A stretch of DNA of 64,000 nt, taken from Anaeramoeba flamelloides (lineage: Eukaryota; Metamonada; Anaeramoebidae). Under the pieces are notes generated by a model. The model was not told the DNA's origin. It ran no database searches and saw only the letters and a program-made list of their open reading frames with translations. The stretch lies in the NCBI GenBank assembly GCA_027625915.1, contig JANTQA010000057.1, positions 3,224,001 through 3,288,000 of the forward strand, given 5' to 3'. Within the stretch, counting starts at the first letter, position 1. The number at the start of each line of letters is the position of its first letter. Positions 10,101-22,161 of this stretch are shown here, piece by piece. The translations under genes were made by a program, and so were the position numbers.

Positions 10101-11256
10101 GTCAAAAGAAATAAAAAAATAAAAAATATTACTATTAAGAAAAACTATCATTAATAAAAATATTATCAACAAAAAATCCCTATTTATAAGTAATTGTTGA
10201 AAATATTTAATTTTTTATCCAAAAACATTTTTTTCATATTTTTCAAATAATAAAATAAAATAATTTTTTTTTATTTTTTTTTTTTTTTTTTTTTTTAATT
10301 TTGAATTAATCCATATTTATTTCCCCAAAAATGAGTTATTTGAGACTAAGCGGACAATTATTTTTTTTCTGATTATAGAAATAACCCCCTAATAGTGAAA
10401 ATTTTCACCAATTTATTTTTTTTCAAAAGTTGACAGAATAAATTTCAAAAATTCTCAATAAATTCTGTAAAAAAAAATTTTTTTTTTCAACTAAAAAATT
10501 TTTTTTCAGCGGAAGAACGAATTTTTTTTCAAATTGGTTCAAAATTTGAAAAAATGATTTTTTAAGTTCTAATTAACCTAAAAGATTGTACTCATCTCAA
10601 GAATCTCCTATATGGGATTGTTTAAAATGAAAAAAAAAAAAAAATTCAAAAAAAAAAATTTTTTTTCAAAAGAAAATTTTGATAAAAACTATTTATTTTG
10701 ATTGAAAAAAGTGTTTTGAAGAAATTTAAATAGTAATAATTTTAAAATCTTTTGAAAAAAAATTGAGTTAAAAATTTTTTACAAAAAAAAAAAAAATATT
10801 TCTACAATAAATTTTTAAATACTATCTAAATAATATTTTTAAAAATAATTTTTTATTGTTAGTATTGAATATTCAAATTTTTGATATCCAATAAACGTTT
10901 AAAAATAATAAATAAAAAAATAATAAATAAAAAGTCTGAAAAAAAAAAAAAAAAAAAAATAGAAAAATCTTAATATATATATATAGGTGTTTTTTAAGAT
11001 TTTTTTATTTTTTTTTTCATAAACACCCTTTTAATTTTTCTTTTAAATATAAATTATTATATTACTTTAATAGTATAATGGTTTTTTTATTTCTGAGAGA
11101 ACTTTAAAAAAAAAATAAAAAAAATTTGAATTTTTTTCATGCTAGTGTTGTGCAAATGAGTTTTAAATAAAATTTCAAATATTACTTTTTTTCATAAAAA
11201 GGAATTATTCTACAAAATTTTTAAATATATTCAACACAAATTTAATTTTGAAGTAA

Positions 11257-11459
11257 TACGTTCAGTTCCACGTTTTAGGCACAAACTTTCAACGAAATTT
11301 AGGGCACAATAAAAATCACAAATTAAAGCACAAAATTCAAATCCTAGTAAAATAAATTGTAAAAAAAAAAAATTTCAAAATTTTGTGCCTCAATTTGATA
11401 TTTTTTTTGTGCCTTAAATTTTGTTGAAAGTTTGTACCTTAAAAGTGGAACTGACTGTA
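11257..11459. mobile_element. MITE family A, copy 2
   Basis: A 203-bp near-perfect palindrome bounded by TA, starting TACGTTCAGTTCCACG and ending GTGGAACTGACTGTA. Each arm holds three spaced AAGGCACAA-type motifs, partly decayed (TTTTAGGCACAA, TTAGGGCACAA, TTAAAGCACAA). Confidence 0.85.
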
Positions 11460-11695
11460 TTTAACATTTTTATTTAATATTTTATTTAACATTTAAGATG
11501 GGTGGGAATGGTTAGTAGATAGGGTTATAGGGTACGTTAGAGAGTGTTAGAATTGTATATTGTAGGTGTGTTAGGGTAGGTATGGTTAATTAGGATGAGT
11601 TGAGTAAGTTAGGAATAAATGTGGTGGGGTAGATCACTCAACTAAAATACACTAATCCTACCTCTATAAAATGTTAAATAAAATGTTAAATGAAT
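11460..11695. repeat. C-depleted G-rich island between inverted AT arms
   Basis: Between an arm of ATTTTATTTAACATTTA (about 11473-11498) and its inverse TAAATAAAATGTTAAAT (about 11673-11690) lies a strand-asymmetric core. From about 11499 to 11630 there is a single C, with telomere-like words (TAGGGTTATAGGGTA, TTAGGGTAGG). The following 40 bases are C-rich and G-poor (CTCAACTAAAATACACTAAT), so the whole is an imperfect inverted repeat. It starts immediately at the right edge of MITE A copy 2. No reading frame; no exact telomere unit repeats. Confidence 0.65.
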
Positions 11696-11908
11696 GGCAA
11701 ATATTCGTAAATTTTGAAAATTTGCATTTTTGGATAAAAATTGTAGTTTTTGACCAATTCATATTTTTTATTATATTGAACCAAAATTTTTTTTTTTAAT
11801 TCATACAACAAACTATCAGCACACAGGTCAACATTTTGAAAGTTTAGAAATCAAACAAAACACAAAATAAAAAAATTTTGTTTTTCTGGCAAATAATCGC
11901 TTGACAAA

Positions 11909-12107
11909 TACAGTCAGTTCCACGTTTAAGACACAAACTTTCAACAATATTTAAGGCACAAAAAAATCACAAATTGAGGCACAAAATTTGGAATTTTTTT
12001 TTACAATTTATTTTTACTAGGATTTGAATTTTGTGCTTTAATTTGAGACCTTTATTGTACCCTAAATTTCCCTAACAGTGTGTGCTTTTTAAGAGGAACT
12101 GGCTGTA
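11909..12107. mobile_element. MITE family A, copy 3
   Basis: A 199-bp palindrome bounded by TA, from TACAGTCAGTTCCACG to GAACTGGCTGTA, with the same internal motif order as the other copies. Confidence 0.85.
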
Positions 12108-13438
12108 CCTTAACCTACCTGGAAAGGGTTTTTTGAATACCTATTGTAAAATATTATAATTAAATTAAATATTTTGAAAAAAAAATAAAAATTTTGTCAA
12201 TTTTGGAAATTTGATCAAATTTGATAACTCATATATTTTCCTTTCGAAATTACTTTTTTAAAAGTAGAACTGATACTACAACTTTTTTCCGTCAAATGAC
12301 CTTCTAAAATTTTTTTATAAATTAAAAAAATTAAATTTACAGTTTGGAAAAAATAAAAAATTCAATTACTCTAAAAATGAAAAATTTAACAAAAGAGGTA
12401 GTAAAAATACTAAATAGGTAATAATTTCTTTAATTGATCAGATATAGCATTTTGAAATTTTAAATTGTGTTATTAAAAAAAATTTCTGACATTTTTTCAT
12501 TTTTTCAGAGGTGAAATTTCATTTTTTAAAAAAGTTTAAATTTTTGAATGAAATTTTGTCGAAAAAATCAAAAGTTGGTCTTTTTGAAATGATGGGTATT
12601 AAAATTTAGGCGAATTTAATAGTAAAAATGAAAATTTTTTATAATTTTTTTTCTCCACCCAAAAAAATATTTTTTTTGATTTTTAAAAATTTTTAAGGGG
12701 GTTTGGTTAATATTTTAGAGTATATAGCACTTTTTTCTTTTTTACTTGTAGTGCATCGTAAATCTCTTAAAGAAATTAAAATAATAAAGATAAAATTTTC
12801 GAAATTACAAAAAAATTACAATTTTCATTGGAAATTGAGATTTTCAAAAAAATGAAACTTTTGATTTTTGGGGTCAAAAATATCAATTTAGTTTACATGT
12901 CTAAAAAAACAAAAAAATAATTTTTTTATTTGATTTTTAATAAATTCAATGTTGTTTTATTTGAATCTAAAAAATCAATTTTTACAAAAAAATTAAAAAT
13001 TTTAAAAAAAATCCTAAAATAAAATTTTTTTTTTTTTTTTGGGGGGGCTTCTTTATTTGGAATTATTATAAAGTACCCTTAAAAAATTCAAAAAATTAAA
13101 ACCAGTTTTGGAAATAAAGATTTTTAAAGTGTTTAAAAACTTTTTTTAAAAAAATCTCAAAAAATATCAAAAAAAAATATTTTTTTATTGTAAAATCCCA
13201 ATTAAAAAATACCTAAAATTTCGACTTTTTTTCGAAATTGGGCAATATTTTTAAAAATTCATTTCGGACTGTACCCCATACAAGTACAAAAATTCTACAG
13301 AAAAAATAATTGGTATCTGGATAGAAAGCATTTTTGAAAATTTTTTGAGAATGTTTCCACTTGTGTAGTTGTTTATTTTTTTTTTTAAAAAAAGTGTTAG
13401 AAAAATGCGATCTTATTTAAAATCAGCACTGTTTTTAA

Positions 13439-16400
13439 TTATCAAAATTAATTTCCCATTTTTTTGATATTTGATCAAGTTGAAATTTTATTTTATCATC
13501 ATTTTTTTGAAATGTTTGACGAAATTCATTCATATATAAAAAATAAATCACATTATCTAAAACATTATATTCAATGTTAGGAATTTGGGTTTTATATTCT
13601 TCAATATTTTGATGGTTTTTGGTTCATTTTTTTTTTTCTTTTTCATTTTCAATTTCAATTTCTCTTTTCTTCTTCTTCGTTATTTTCATTTTTCATTTTC
13701 TCTTCTTTTTCTTTTGCTTCTAATTTTTTTACAAAAATTTGATAAAAATAATTTGATCTGTATTTTAATATCATTTTATGAATCTTTATTTCGTCTTCTT
13801 CTTCTTTTTGTACTTCTTTTTCTTTTTCTTTTTCTTTTTCTTTTTCTTTTTCGTTATTTTCTTCTTCTTCTTTTTCTTTTTCCTTTTCTTTTCTTTTTCG
13901 TTTTCTTCTTCTTTTTGATCTTGTCGTTTATCTTTTTTATTATTATTTCCTGTTAATATTAATTTAAAATCTTTTGAGTTTTCATTTTTAAACATTCTTT
14001 TATGATCATCAAAAATATTACGAGTATCGGTATTATAATTAAATTTTTCTAAAAGAAATTTTTTAAAAAGTTGAGATAAATGATTAAGTCGGGGTAATTT
14101 ATCAGTAAATAACCATTCTATTAAATTCAAATTGTCTAATAGTATCTTTTGTTTCAGAAGAAGTGATTTCAATGTATCTAATTTAATTTTTCTAATTTTA
14201 CCAATTCGAAATTTTAATATTTCTAAATGATTTGTAATAATATATTCTAATTTTTGATAATAGTCACAATCTATTAGTGATACATTATCTCTAATATTAG
14301 TATTATAATAATTTTTATAATATTTTCTTAATTTATTTCCTGGGAAATTATTTTCATATTCAATAATTTTATTATTATAAATTTCTTCAAATTTTGTTAT
14401 TGGTTTTCCAACTTTATTTATTTTCTTTTCAAAATTATTAAAAATTTCTGTTTTTTTCTTCAAAATTTCAGTATATAATTCAATTTTATTAACACAATGG
14501 CGTTTTGTTTTCTTCTCTTTATTCTTTAAATCATTTGTTGGATTTTTTAAAAAAATTTTTAAAATTGAATAAATCAAAATTAAAAATAATTTCTTCATCA
14601 TTTATTATTTCAAAACCATTTTTCGGTCCATTTTCAGTTGAAAAGGGGAAATTAAAACAAAGCCTTAGGATTTTTTTTTGTTTTTTAAAAAATGAACAAT
14701 TTTTAAATTTATTTCTCTTTTCAACATGATTAATATTTATTTCATATTTTGCTTCTTTTTTTAATATTTTGTTGTGGCTTTGGATAAATTTTAATAAATT
14801 GATGTTTAAAATTCGTAGTTTCAATATTGTCATAGGCAACATTGTGATTTAATATTGAGGAATGTAATCTTGCGCCAATTAAAATAAAACAATCATTTCC
14901 TAAAGGAACTATTCCATCACATCTCATATTATTACTAGGCAAATAATAACATTGTTCTTTATTAGAAAACTGATCATTAGATTGATAAATTGTTAATTCC
15001 TCATTTAGTTTTTGAATAATTTTTAAATCATTCATTGTTATAATTTTCTTGTTTTTTTTTTTGCTGTTGTTGCCATCATCATCAATTTTTTTAATTTCAA
15101 AATTCGATAAAATATGTTGAATATTTAATTTTTTTTCAATCATCCATTTTGGTAAGTTTATTTTTTGATTATTTTCATCATTTAAATATTTTAAAAAGGG
15201 TAATTCACTAATTTTTAAACCATTAAATTTTAATAATTGAATTGCAATTAAATATTCAAAGGCTTTACCATTTGAAATATTATGAATACAATTGTTATCC
15301 CATAAATCAAAAATAAAATCTTCACATAAACCTGGTGACGAATAATGTTTTGATAAAAAATTTATTTGATAATAATCATAAACCTCATAAAAATATTTAG
15401 AATTAGGTTTTGTTTTAAGATAAAAAAATCCTTGATCTAATATATTTACTTCATTTTTATTTTTGATATCAATTTCAATTTCAATTTTATTTAGAATTAA
15501 ATATTGATAAAAAATCTTTTTTTAATAATTGTTCAACAAGTTTTAATGTTGGATCATTTTTTATCCTTTTCATTTGTTGATCCAAATTTTCTTTTGCAAA
15601 TTCGTCAGTTTCTTTTAATGCTTCAATTAAAATCTGATTTTTATTCAATTTTTCTTCTTCTTCTTCTTCTTCTTCTTCTTTTTCTTCTTCTTTTTCTATT
15701 TCTATTTCTATTTCTATTTCTCTTCTTTTCTTTTATCTTTATCTTTCTCCTCCTCTTCCTCATCCTCCTCCTCTTCTTCTTCTTCTTATTTTTTGCTGTA
15801 TGTGATCATTTTTTTTAGTACAAATTCTAAAAATCTACAAGATATTCTTGGTCTTCCAGTGAATTTATTACAGATTTTTTCAATTAATTCCTTATCAACA
15901 TTTTCTAAATTAAGATAATGTCCAAGAAAATTTTTAACATCTTTTGGAAAAAAAGGATTAAAATCACAACAAATTTTATATTTTTTTTCTTGGGAAGGTA
16001 ATTCGTTTTTTTTTTTATAACTTGCTGATTCAAGTATTTTCAGATCATTTAAAGATAAAGCAGTTCCAGAAATAATTAATTTGATCTCGTTTTCATAATT
16101 TTCACAAAGATCGAAAAGGATATAAACAATTGGTTTAATAATTCCTCTTTTTGTGTTGCTTGCTTTTGAAAGAATTATTGAATGTACTGTTGTTTTTTAC
16201 TAATGTATTTGCTTCGTCCAATGCAATTGTAATTGAAAATTGTTGATTATTCAGAATTTCTTTTAATAATTCCATTATATGTTTAATAAATTTTTTTGGA
16301 TTGAAATCATGTTTACAAACTAATTCTTCAAATAAATTTTTACATTTTTCATTTCCTGAATTTAATTGCCATTGAAAAAATTGATTAGGTTGTAAAGATC

Positions 16401-18210
16401 CATTTGATTGTTTTAAAAAATGATATAAAAAGTATAATTTGACTGAAACTAAAATTAAAATCATTTTATTGGTGTATTTTCGTACAAGATAATCCATACA
16501 AAGTTCTTTGATTGTAAAGTCTTTATGGATAATTTTGGCTTCCCATTTTTTTAAATGCTCGTTTAATTCTTTGCAAACTTGTGGATCATTCAACTGCTTT
16601 TTATAGTTTCCTTTATTCATGAAATTGTTTATATGAAACATGCATCGTTGAAATGAGTTGTCAAGCGAATAACTACCTATACCACACCCAATTAAATAAA
16701 TTACGAATTGTTTGTTACCAAGTTCATAAATACTTCTTGTTTTTCCACACCCCGAAACACCAATTAAGATTAATTTCTGATATTTTTTTTAATTCTTTAT
16801 TTAAATTTGGATTTTTGTTTTGAATAATATAATTTCCTAATGTAAAATCAATTAATTGATCTGAATCATCTAAATTTTCAAGTTTAAATTCCTTATATTT
16901 ATTTACCGGATAAGACTTTTTATAAAATTCACCAAAGACTTTTTTTTGAATCACATTTATTGTTGTTTGATTTGTTTTGTTTGGGAAATTAATATTTTCA
17001 ATTTGTTTATCTATTGACTCACGAACTTGTTTTGTTTTTTTTTTTTTATTTTTTTTTAAAATTTTTAAAATTTTTTTTTGTTAAAATTTTGATTATTGAA
17101 AGTTTGAAGAAGACAAATTTATTTTGTGAGAGAAATTCAAAAATAAAAGTCTCATTCAAATCAATCCAAAAATATTATAAAATTCTCAATAAAGAACCAA
17201 ATGTTTTTTTATTTGAAAATTAGAATTGGAATGAACTTTGAAATAAAAATAAATTAAAAATTAATTGAAATAATTTACTTGTTTTTGTTGTTACTAATGT
17301 TGGAACTTTCGAGTCGGGTTCATAGTGAAGCACTAGATTTGAAAATAAATTTATTTTTTAAAAATATTGGATCATTGAATTTTTATTGTTGTTGAAAGAA
17401 AAAAAAAATAATAAGAAATTGAAATTATTTACACTCCATTTCTAAAAATTTTGAAAATTCGTTTTCAAGATAATCGTCATTTGGAATTTTTTCTTTATTG
17501 CTGTTGTTAATTTTTAATTTATGGACAGTACCGGTAAGTTGGTTTATGCCAATACGTTTATTTTGCAATATGATTGTAAAATTATCAATCAGGAGGTTTT
17601 GCTCTTTGATAAGTACATTTTGTTCTTTGATCCTTTGGTCTTGCTCTTTGATCCGTTGGTCTTGCTTGTCTATTTGAAGGTTTTGTTTATCGATTCGTTG
17701 GTCTTGCTTGTCTATTTGAAGGTTTTGTTCTTTAATTCGTTCATCTTGTTTGTCTATTTGTTGTTTTTGTTCTTCAATCTGGTTTTTTTTTCTTTCAATT
17801 TTCCTTTTCGATCTCTTGAAATCTGATTTCTTGTTCTTCAAATTGTTTTCTTCTTCTTTCGTTAATTTTTCAATTTGCTTTAGCCCATCAATTTCAGATT
17901 CTAAATTATCAGATTCCTTGTAAAATTTTTCAAGTCCCTTTTTCATTTCGTCACGCTTCTCTTGCATTTCGTCACGCTTCTCTTGCATTTCGTCACTTTT
18001 TGCTTGCATTTTATTACGTACCTGGATCATATCATCACGTTCATTTTCGAGTTTGGCTGTTTTTGCTTTCATTTCATCACATTCATTTTCAAGCTTATTT
18101 CTTCTTTCCTCCATTTGTTCACGGATTTTGATCCTTTTTTGAAGTTCATTTTTTTGTTGTACAAGTTTCTGTGATTTCTGTGATTTCTGTGATTCTTTGT
18201 TTTGATCCAT
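13439..18210 (-). pseudogene. Crinkler (CRN)-like protein: coiled coil, P-loop NTPase, nuclease-like C-terminus; probably broken
   Basis: The product starts MDQNKESQKSQKSQK. Its first 220 residues form a coiled coil with a near-perfect repeat of IDKQDQRIKEQN type. Two ordinary GT-AG introns appear to link this to a P-loop NTPase with Walker A GVSGCGKTRS (near 16760), followed by YELGNKQFVIYLIGCG, and Walker B ITIALDEAN (near 16215). Further on come LIISGTALSLNDLKILESAS and FTGRPRISCRFLE, which match the order of motifs in CRN-type NTPases of fungi and oomycetes. The C-terminal third contains GKAFEYLIAIQLL and a conserved Asp region near 14920, as in the restriction-nuclease-fold toxin domains of this class; it then has a Lys block and ends at a TAA at 13439. 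Known for the family: nuclear effector or self/non-self conflict proteins. After allowing introns, about four to six interruptions remain. Some may be assembly errors in homopolymers, so whether it is dead is not certain. Confidence 0.65.
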
Positions 18211-18530
18211 GATGTAACTAATTGAATTTTTTTAAAAAAAAATTAAAATTTCTGCTTCTTGAAAAAATTAGAAAAATGAAAAAAAATAAAAAATAATCCC
18301 CAAAGCATCTTCTTGAGTAAAAGAATCCAAAACTGTTTGCAAACCTGAAAGTGAAAATTTTCAGCGACACTCATACTGTACAAAACCACAAACACACACA
18401 CCAAAAAGTTCACAAAAACTTAACAGAAGAACAAAAAACAAAATTTATTGTAATCTTGGTTGTTTAAATGTTTGTTGACTGAAAAATTGAGAAAAGATTC
18501 CATTAATTGAAATAAAGGCTAAAACAATGG

Positions 18531-18883
18531 CCAATTTCTGATTTTTGTTCCAGATTCCTTACTTGACACAACAAATCGTCAGCTGAAAGAATATTGAAAC
18601 ACTTGAAATAATTTCAAAGATTTGATTTTAGAAGAAATTGTAAAACATTCCCCATGAATTCCACTTTTAAAAGGATGTGTTTTGAAGACTCTCAGATTGA
18701 AATAATGAACAGATAGGATCTCGTGAAGAAAATTTTGTAAGCAATCTTTGGGAAGAATTGAAAGAATGTAACCAATTGGTTGCGATATGTTGATTGAAAT
18801 TATTTGCTTCAAGTATTTCAAAATCTTTTAGCCTGCCATTTGTTGTCTCAAGTAAGGAATCTTGAACAACATTCAGAAATTGG
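18531..18883. repeat. long imperfect inverted repeat
   Basis: CCAATTTCTGATTTTTGTTC through ACTTGACACAACAAATCG (18531-18578) is matched in inverse by 18837-18883, with about 85% identity over 47 bp. Similarity continues inward (TTGAAACACTTGAAATAATT near 18590 against the inverse of 18780-18830), so most of the 350 bp could fold into one long stem. It lies 320 bp upstream of the start of the Crinkler-like gene. It could be a MITE or a hairpin RNA precursor. Confidence 0.6.
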
Positions 18884-18937
18884 CAGTTGCTTTTGCTCTA
18901 ACTTTCCATCAAATCCTTGGATTGAAACTTGAAACAA

Positions 18938-19156
18938 TCAGCTTGGGTTTTTATTGCCCATAACAATATCTCTCCTAGTTCTACCTACAAGGACACCTCG
19001 AATACTTGTAATTTTCCGACAAAGGGAAAAAGATCTTTTTTGGTTGTGAGACCAAAGCTTATTTCTTTTTGTAAACAAGACAAGAGAATATTTGAATAAA
19101 AGTTGTAGCCAAAAAAAAAACACAATTTCAATCCCAAAAAAATCCAAAAAAACCAC
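18938..19156. other. G+C-richer block, possible coding exon on either strand
   Basis: This 200-bp block is open on both strands. Plus reads VFIAHNNISPSSTYKDTSNT and then FPTKGKRSFLVVRPKLISFC to a TAA; minus reads LFTKRNKLWSHNQKRSFSLC and RGVLVGRTRRDIVMGNKNPS to a TGA. Composition suggests a gene fragment, but I cannot choose a strand or a start. Confidence 0.25.
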
Positions 19157-19264
19157 TTACAATTGCGTTTACCCTACCCCACTTAAAATCATTACTCAAG
19201 CAACCCCCCCCCCCCGTGATTTGGGGAATTAAGTACTTTTCAAGTCACCAGAAATTATCTCAAA

Positions 19265-19330
19265 ATGACATTCTTTGCTCTTATCCTGCTGGTGTGTATC
19301 TTGTTTGGGTTTTTTTTTTGGACAACATAA
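19265..19330 (+). CDS. possible 21-aa hydrophobic microprotein or signal-peptide exon
   Basis: ATG opens MTFFALILLVCILFGFFFW, followed by TT and a TAA, a nearly pure membrane segment. It could be a signal peptide exon ending at a GTGTGT or GTTTGG donor. Short enough to be chance; listed because the preceding sequence (after a C13 run at about 19204) is unusually G+C-rich for this window. Confidence 0.15.
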   Translation: MTFFALILLVCILFGFFFWTT

Positions 19331-19615
19331 TTAAATTTTGGGAGTAATAACACCATAGCACAAACTGAAATTGAAGAAGATGATAGTTTATTTAAATTTT
19401 ACTTGTTTCTTTACTGTTCAAGATTGTCCAAGAAATTTTTTACAATAAAACTTTTGCAAAAACTTTTATTTTACTAACGTCTACAATTTTGGACTAATTT
19501 TCGGATTTACCAAATAGTTTCAAGATAATTCCTTTCAATCTCATGTAAAATATGAAGTCAGGATCATCAAAATCAGATACAATTAGGATCAAATTATCAT
19601 TTAGTCTGTATTCCT

Positions 19616-19817
19616 TACAGTCAGTTTCACTTTTAAGGCACAAACTTTCAACGAAATTTAAGGCACAAAAAAAATCTCAAATTAAGGCACAAAATTTGTA
19701 ATTTTAATTTTTACAATTTATTTTTACTAGAAGCTAAATTTTGTGCTTTAATTTGAGATTTTTTTTGTGCCTTAAATTTCGTTGAAAGTTTGTGCCTTAA
19801 AAGTGAAACTGACTGTA
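19616..19817. mobile_element. MITE family A, copy 4, at the 3' end of the RRM gene
   Basis: A 202-bp near-perfect palindrome, TACAGTCAGTTTCACTTTTA to its inverse, bounded by TA. Copies 4 and 5 share TTTCAC where copies 2, 3 and 6 have TTCCAC, so they belong to one subfamily. The last six codons and the stop of the RRM gene (19797-20378) lie within its right arm. Confidence 0.9.
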
Positions 19818-20378
19818 CTCAATATCATAATAGTTTGCATGATAAGGAATATTATGCAGAAATAACGCATTTAGTACTACTTCAGCATTATTTATCGTAG
19901 CATGGTTCACCTTCCTATTTGATCTAATTAGATCAGTTTTTTTTTTTTTTTTGTTTTTAGTACTATGTTGGCAATTGGGTTTTTGGTACTTTTTGGGTTC
20001 CGATTCCGCATTGTCTGGTGAGTTTTTTTGAGGTTTTGTTTGGATTTTTGCTTTTTTAGTACTTTTTTTGTTTTTTTCTTGTAAATATTTTTCTTTTGTT
20101 TCTTTTTTTTTTTTTTTCATTTTGAATTTCTTGTTCGAGTAGTCCGCAACTATTATTTTTCTTTTCTCAAAATAGAAATTATCACCAAGTGCTTGTTTAA
20201 TTAGTTCTTCATTTTTTTTCGAACTTGGTGTGATTTTAGCTAATCCATTGTTTGGATTTTTTTTGTTTTTGATAATTTCTATATTTGGTGAACATTGTGA
20301 CTTTTCTTCAATAAATTGAACTAGCTTGTCGATAGAATACTTACTTGGTAAGTTTTTAAAAAAAAGTTTTCTTATCAT
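19797..20378 (-). CDS. RRM-type RNA-binding protein, 193 aa, 3' end in a MITE
   Basis: The protein starts MIRKLFFKNLPSKYSIDKLV; KLFFKNLP fits RNP2 of an RNA recognition motif. NNGLAKITPSS at about residue 45 takes the place of RNP1, and FEKRKIIVADYSNKK closes the domain near residue 85. The rest is a basic, Lys-rich linker (KMKKKKKETKEKYLQEKNKK) and a short ordered-looking tail, HATINNAEVVLNALFLHNIP. The start is the only ATG ahead of the domain. The reading ends YDIEYSQFHF and TAA, where the final residues come from MITE A copy 4. Beyond the MITE (19610-19500) another open stretch, LILIVSDFDDPDFIFYMRLK, may be the former C-terminal part or a separate last exon. Confident about the RRM, less so about the 3' end. 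Confidence 0.6.
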   Translation of the reverse strand: MIRKLFFKNLPSKYSIDKLVQFIEEKSQCSPNIEIIKNKKNPNNGLAKITPSSKKNEELIKQALGDNFYFEKRKIIVADYSNKKFKMKKKKKETKEKYLQEKNKKSTKKAKIQTKPQKNSPDNAESEPKKYQKPNCQHSTKNKKKKKTDLIRSNRKVNHATINNAEVVLNALFLHNIPYHANYYDIEYSQFHF

Positions 20379-21440
20379 TGACTTGTTTTAAATTTTCTGA
20401 GCTGAAAAAAAAAAATAAAATAAAACTCAAATGAATTATTGTGAAAATATTACGACCTTTGAAATAGAAAAAAAGTGGTTTATTAGTTTATTAATAATAA
20501 ATCAATTATTAAAACATTTCAAGAAAGGTAAAAAAGAAAAGAAGGAAGTTAATTAATTAATCTAAAATTTGTTAATTAATATTAAAATAATATTACCAAA
20601 TAAATACTTTACCTTTTAAAAGATATTACACACTAACACACAAATTTATAGAAACAATACCGATGAAACCTGTATTTTTTATTATAAAGTAGAATTTTAA
20701 AAACAACATAATTATTATTATAATTATTTTTTTTGAGATTTATATAATCTTTTTTTTTTTTTTGGGAATTTTTTCCGAAATAGTTATATTCAAATAATTA
20801 CCAAGTGTTATATAAATACAATCATAAAAAATAATTATGAATGAATTTAGTTTTAGATCACAAAAATAATCTCTATAAACCTATTAAATAAATTTCTCCA
20901 AATTTATTTTATTTTTTTTTTAATATTGTTTTCTCTTGAGTTGTAATTGTTACTATAAGTAAAAATCAGTAAAAGATTTGATTTTTTTTAACATTTTTTA
21001 AAAATCTAAAACTTGTAGTACCGAAATCTTTTTTAATAAATATCACATATTTCAATTTCAGTAGTTGTTATGGGGTTGTTGCCTTGGCTAATTTACTTTT
21101 GAATAATTTCTAATAAAAGATAAAAAAAAGGAATAATTAAACATACCATATAAAAATTATATTTATATTTTTAAATCTTATTTATAAAATTTTAAATGAT
21201 CAAAAAAAAGTAGATTATTTTAAGGATAATTATCAAAAAACTTCTTTTTAATTAATAGGAATCCCCGAATTTATTGAATACCAACATTATTTTTATTTCA
21301 ATTTATTGCTTGGTTTATTGTGAAGTTCATTTAACTAAAGTTATATAAAAGAACTAACATCAACTTTTTATTTTTTTTTTTGATTTTTATTGAATTTGAA
21401 AGTTAATTAACTGGAAATTCAAATGAATTTGAATTTTCTT

Positions 21441-21641
21441 TACAGTCAGTTTCACTTTTAAGGCACAAACTTTCAACGAAATTTAAGGCACAATAAAAAT
21501 CTCAAATTAAAGCACAAAATTCAAATTCTAGTAAAAATAAATTGTAAAAAAAAAAATTCCAAATTTTGTGCCTTAATTTGAGATTTTTTTGTGCCTTAAA
21601 TTTCGTTGAAAGTTTGTGTCTTAAAAGTGAAACTGACTGTA
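21441..21641. mobile_element. MITE family A, copy 5
   Basis: A 201-bp palindrome bounded by TA, nearly identical to copy 4. Arms show TTTTAAGGCACAAACTTTC, then TTTAAGGCACAATAAAAATC, then TTAAAGCACAAAATTC, spaced 24-25 bp apart. Confidence 0.9.
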
Positions 21642-22161
21642 AATCTACAAAGACATCTTATAATATATGAAATATAATTTTAAAAATGCGAGACTATGAT
21701 ATCTAAATAATTCTTTTTACAAATATTATATTTATTGAAAATCATTTAAGAGAAGTAAATTTGTTTAAATTATTAAAAAATTAATAATAATATACTAGAT
21801 TTTCAATATAATTCCATTGAAAAGATTTTTATCTTTAGATTATAAATTAATTAAAAAATACCAATTTCAAAATTATAAAATAATTCTATATAAATTAAAA
21901 AGTAGAGATATATATCAACATTATATTATTTAATTATAAAAATAATTAATTTTAAAAAAGTCGAGATCAATTAAAGATAAATTTTCATACCCTAAAATGA
22001 TATTAAACAACATAAATATTAAAGTAATCTAAAATTTTATAATAAATGGCCCATGTTACATTTGAGTTTTGAATTACTTTTGGATCATTTTGAAGTTTTT
22101 CTCCTCACAATGAAAATTTTGCAAATAAATCATTTTTTCTCTTTTTTATTTTTTCGACAGT

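Larger units (their letters stand above)
10101..13438. other. AT-rich spacer with MITEs and a C-depleted island
   Basis: Apart from the two family A MITEs and the island between them (listed separately), this stretch is low-complexity A/T sequence, with a TA microsatellite near 10974-10984 and a G7 run at 13041-13047. No coding signal seen on either strand. Confidence 0.6.

Noticed and set aside
11499-11630. Interstitial telomere
   Set aside because: Only isolated TAGGG/TTAGGG words without regular repetition; kept as a compositional island instead.
13585-13956. 123-aa Phe/Leu-rich plus-strand frame, and similar ones at 15504, 17521, 31070 and 37122-37841
   Set aside because: They are antisense readings of Lys/Glu-rich coding tracts of minus-strand genes.
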